Assembly (NCBI GenBank): GCA_004151065.3
Contig: NWUY0300088777.1
Location: 1-17,259 of the forward strand
Length of the DNA: 17,259 bases
DNA from: Larix sibirica
Lineage: Eukaryota; Streptophyta; Pinopsida; Pinales; Pinaceae
Direction of reading: 5' to 3'
This document shows, one piece after another, positions 16,770 through 17,259 of this stretch. The first letter of the stretch is position 1, and the number at the start of each line of letters is the position of its first letter. The position numbers were made by a program, and so were the translations under genes. Under the pieces are notes generated by a model. That model did not search any database. It was not told the DNA's origin and saw only the letters and a program-made list of their open reading frames with translations.

Positions 16770-17259
16770 TAAGAATTTAGTTTTACACAACATGCATCAT
16801 CGATGTCATTCATGGATGTGGTTGGAAATGTGTGTGGACATGTTCTTCTTGATTTCGAAAAGAATCTCAAGTCCAAGGTCATGTCAAACAATGAGCTAGA
16901 AATAAGTGAGGAAGACAATGGAAATGGATTCAAAGGTTGCATGCATGCATGTAGGAAAATTGATGTAACCATTTTGTTGTTGTTTAGGTAAGTAATTAAT
17001 CAAAGATGGAGGATATCTTCAACTATCGCATTATATGAGCACCATTAGTGAAATGAAATCACATGGTTTGCAAGATCATCTCCTTGTTTTCCTTCGAAAT
17101 TTTTTGGCACACTCTTAATTAGACCAGGGTTCAACATTTAACATTGACCAACAAAATGCCTAATCCACAGACACTAGCCCGAAATGGAATTAATCCCTTT
17201 AGGAAACACCTGCAAAGCAGATGAAGTCTCACCCAAAGTATCTATGGGACTACAGGAAC
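16770..17259. other. Right end of window, no confident feature
   Basis: A 62-codon plus-strand frame (16803-16991) with an acidic middle (NNELEISEEDNGNG) ends at a strong splice-donor match, ttag|gtaagt at 16987/16988, so it could be an exon of something beyond the window. The opposite strand is also open (16972-16766). A short (tgca)n run is at about 16938-16950. The last 250 bases show nothing I recognise. Confidence 0.25.

Noticed and set aside
1-17259. CRISPR arrays, bacterial operons or phage-like modules.
   Set aside because: No regularly spaced repeats with unique spacers, no ribosome-binding-site-led gene series; the elements present are plant nuclear retroelements and spliced-gene remnants.

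Overview
The window looks like plant nuclear intergenic DNA, and the repeat families suggest a gymnosperm (conifer-type) genome. It is A+T-rich and has long stretches with no open frame. It carries plant-type LINE copies with a C-terminal RNase H, a tRNA-derived SINE, Ty3/gypsy fragments and 70-90 bp introns with plant-like splice sites. No gene in it looks intact. Every recognisable coding segment has stops and frameshifts, so the features are relics read by conceptual translation, from memory of the families and without any database search.

Layout. (1) 1-3298, minus strand: the 5' part of a decayed LINE, with ORF1 (DUF4283/zinc-knuckle type), AP-like endonuclease and the start of the reverse transcriptase (RT). 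It runs off the left edge. A ~207 bp SINE (124-330) sits in the RT and keeps a perfect 14 bp target-site duplication. (2) 3546-6085, minus strand: a second, independent LINE copy, truncated at its 5' end, with RT, zinc-binding (zf-RVT) region, RNase H, ORF2 stop and a short A tail. (3) About 6110-6600, minus strand: a fragment of a conserved repeat-associated ORF of unknown function. (4) 6601-8238: nothing recognised. (5) 8239-11457, plus strand: the only host-like coding material. It is an exon-structured, decayed locus with three consecutive FCP1/SCP-type HAD phosphatase-like modules, preceded by an acidic exon. (6) 11458-12080: A+T-rich DNA ending in two adjacent minisatellites (21-22 bp periods). 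(7) 12085-13160, plus strand: Ty3/gypsy RT and RNase H. (8) 13130-16760, minus strand: a Ty3/gypsy element with gag, protease, two CCHC knuckles and the linker that normally precedes RT. Fragments 7 and 8 meet near 13130-13165 in opposite orientations, each broken there. (9) 16770-17259: no confident feature.

The transposon relics are non-autonomous as they stand. The most unusual material is the tandem FCP1-like array, where the nucleophile motif has changed in two of three modules while the later V-D-D motif survives in two.
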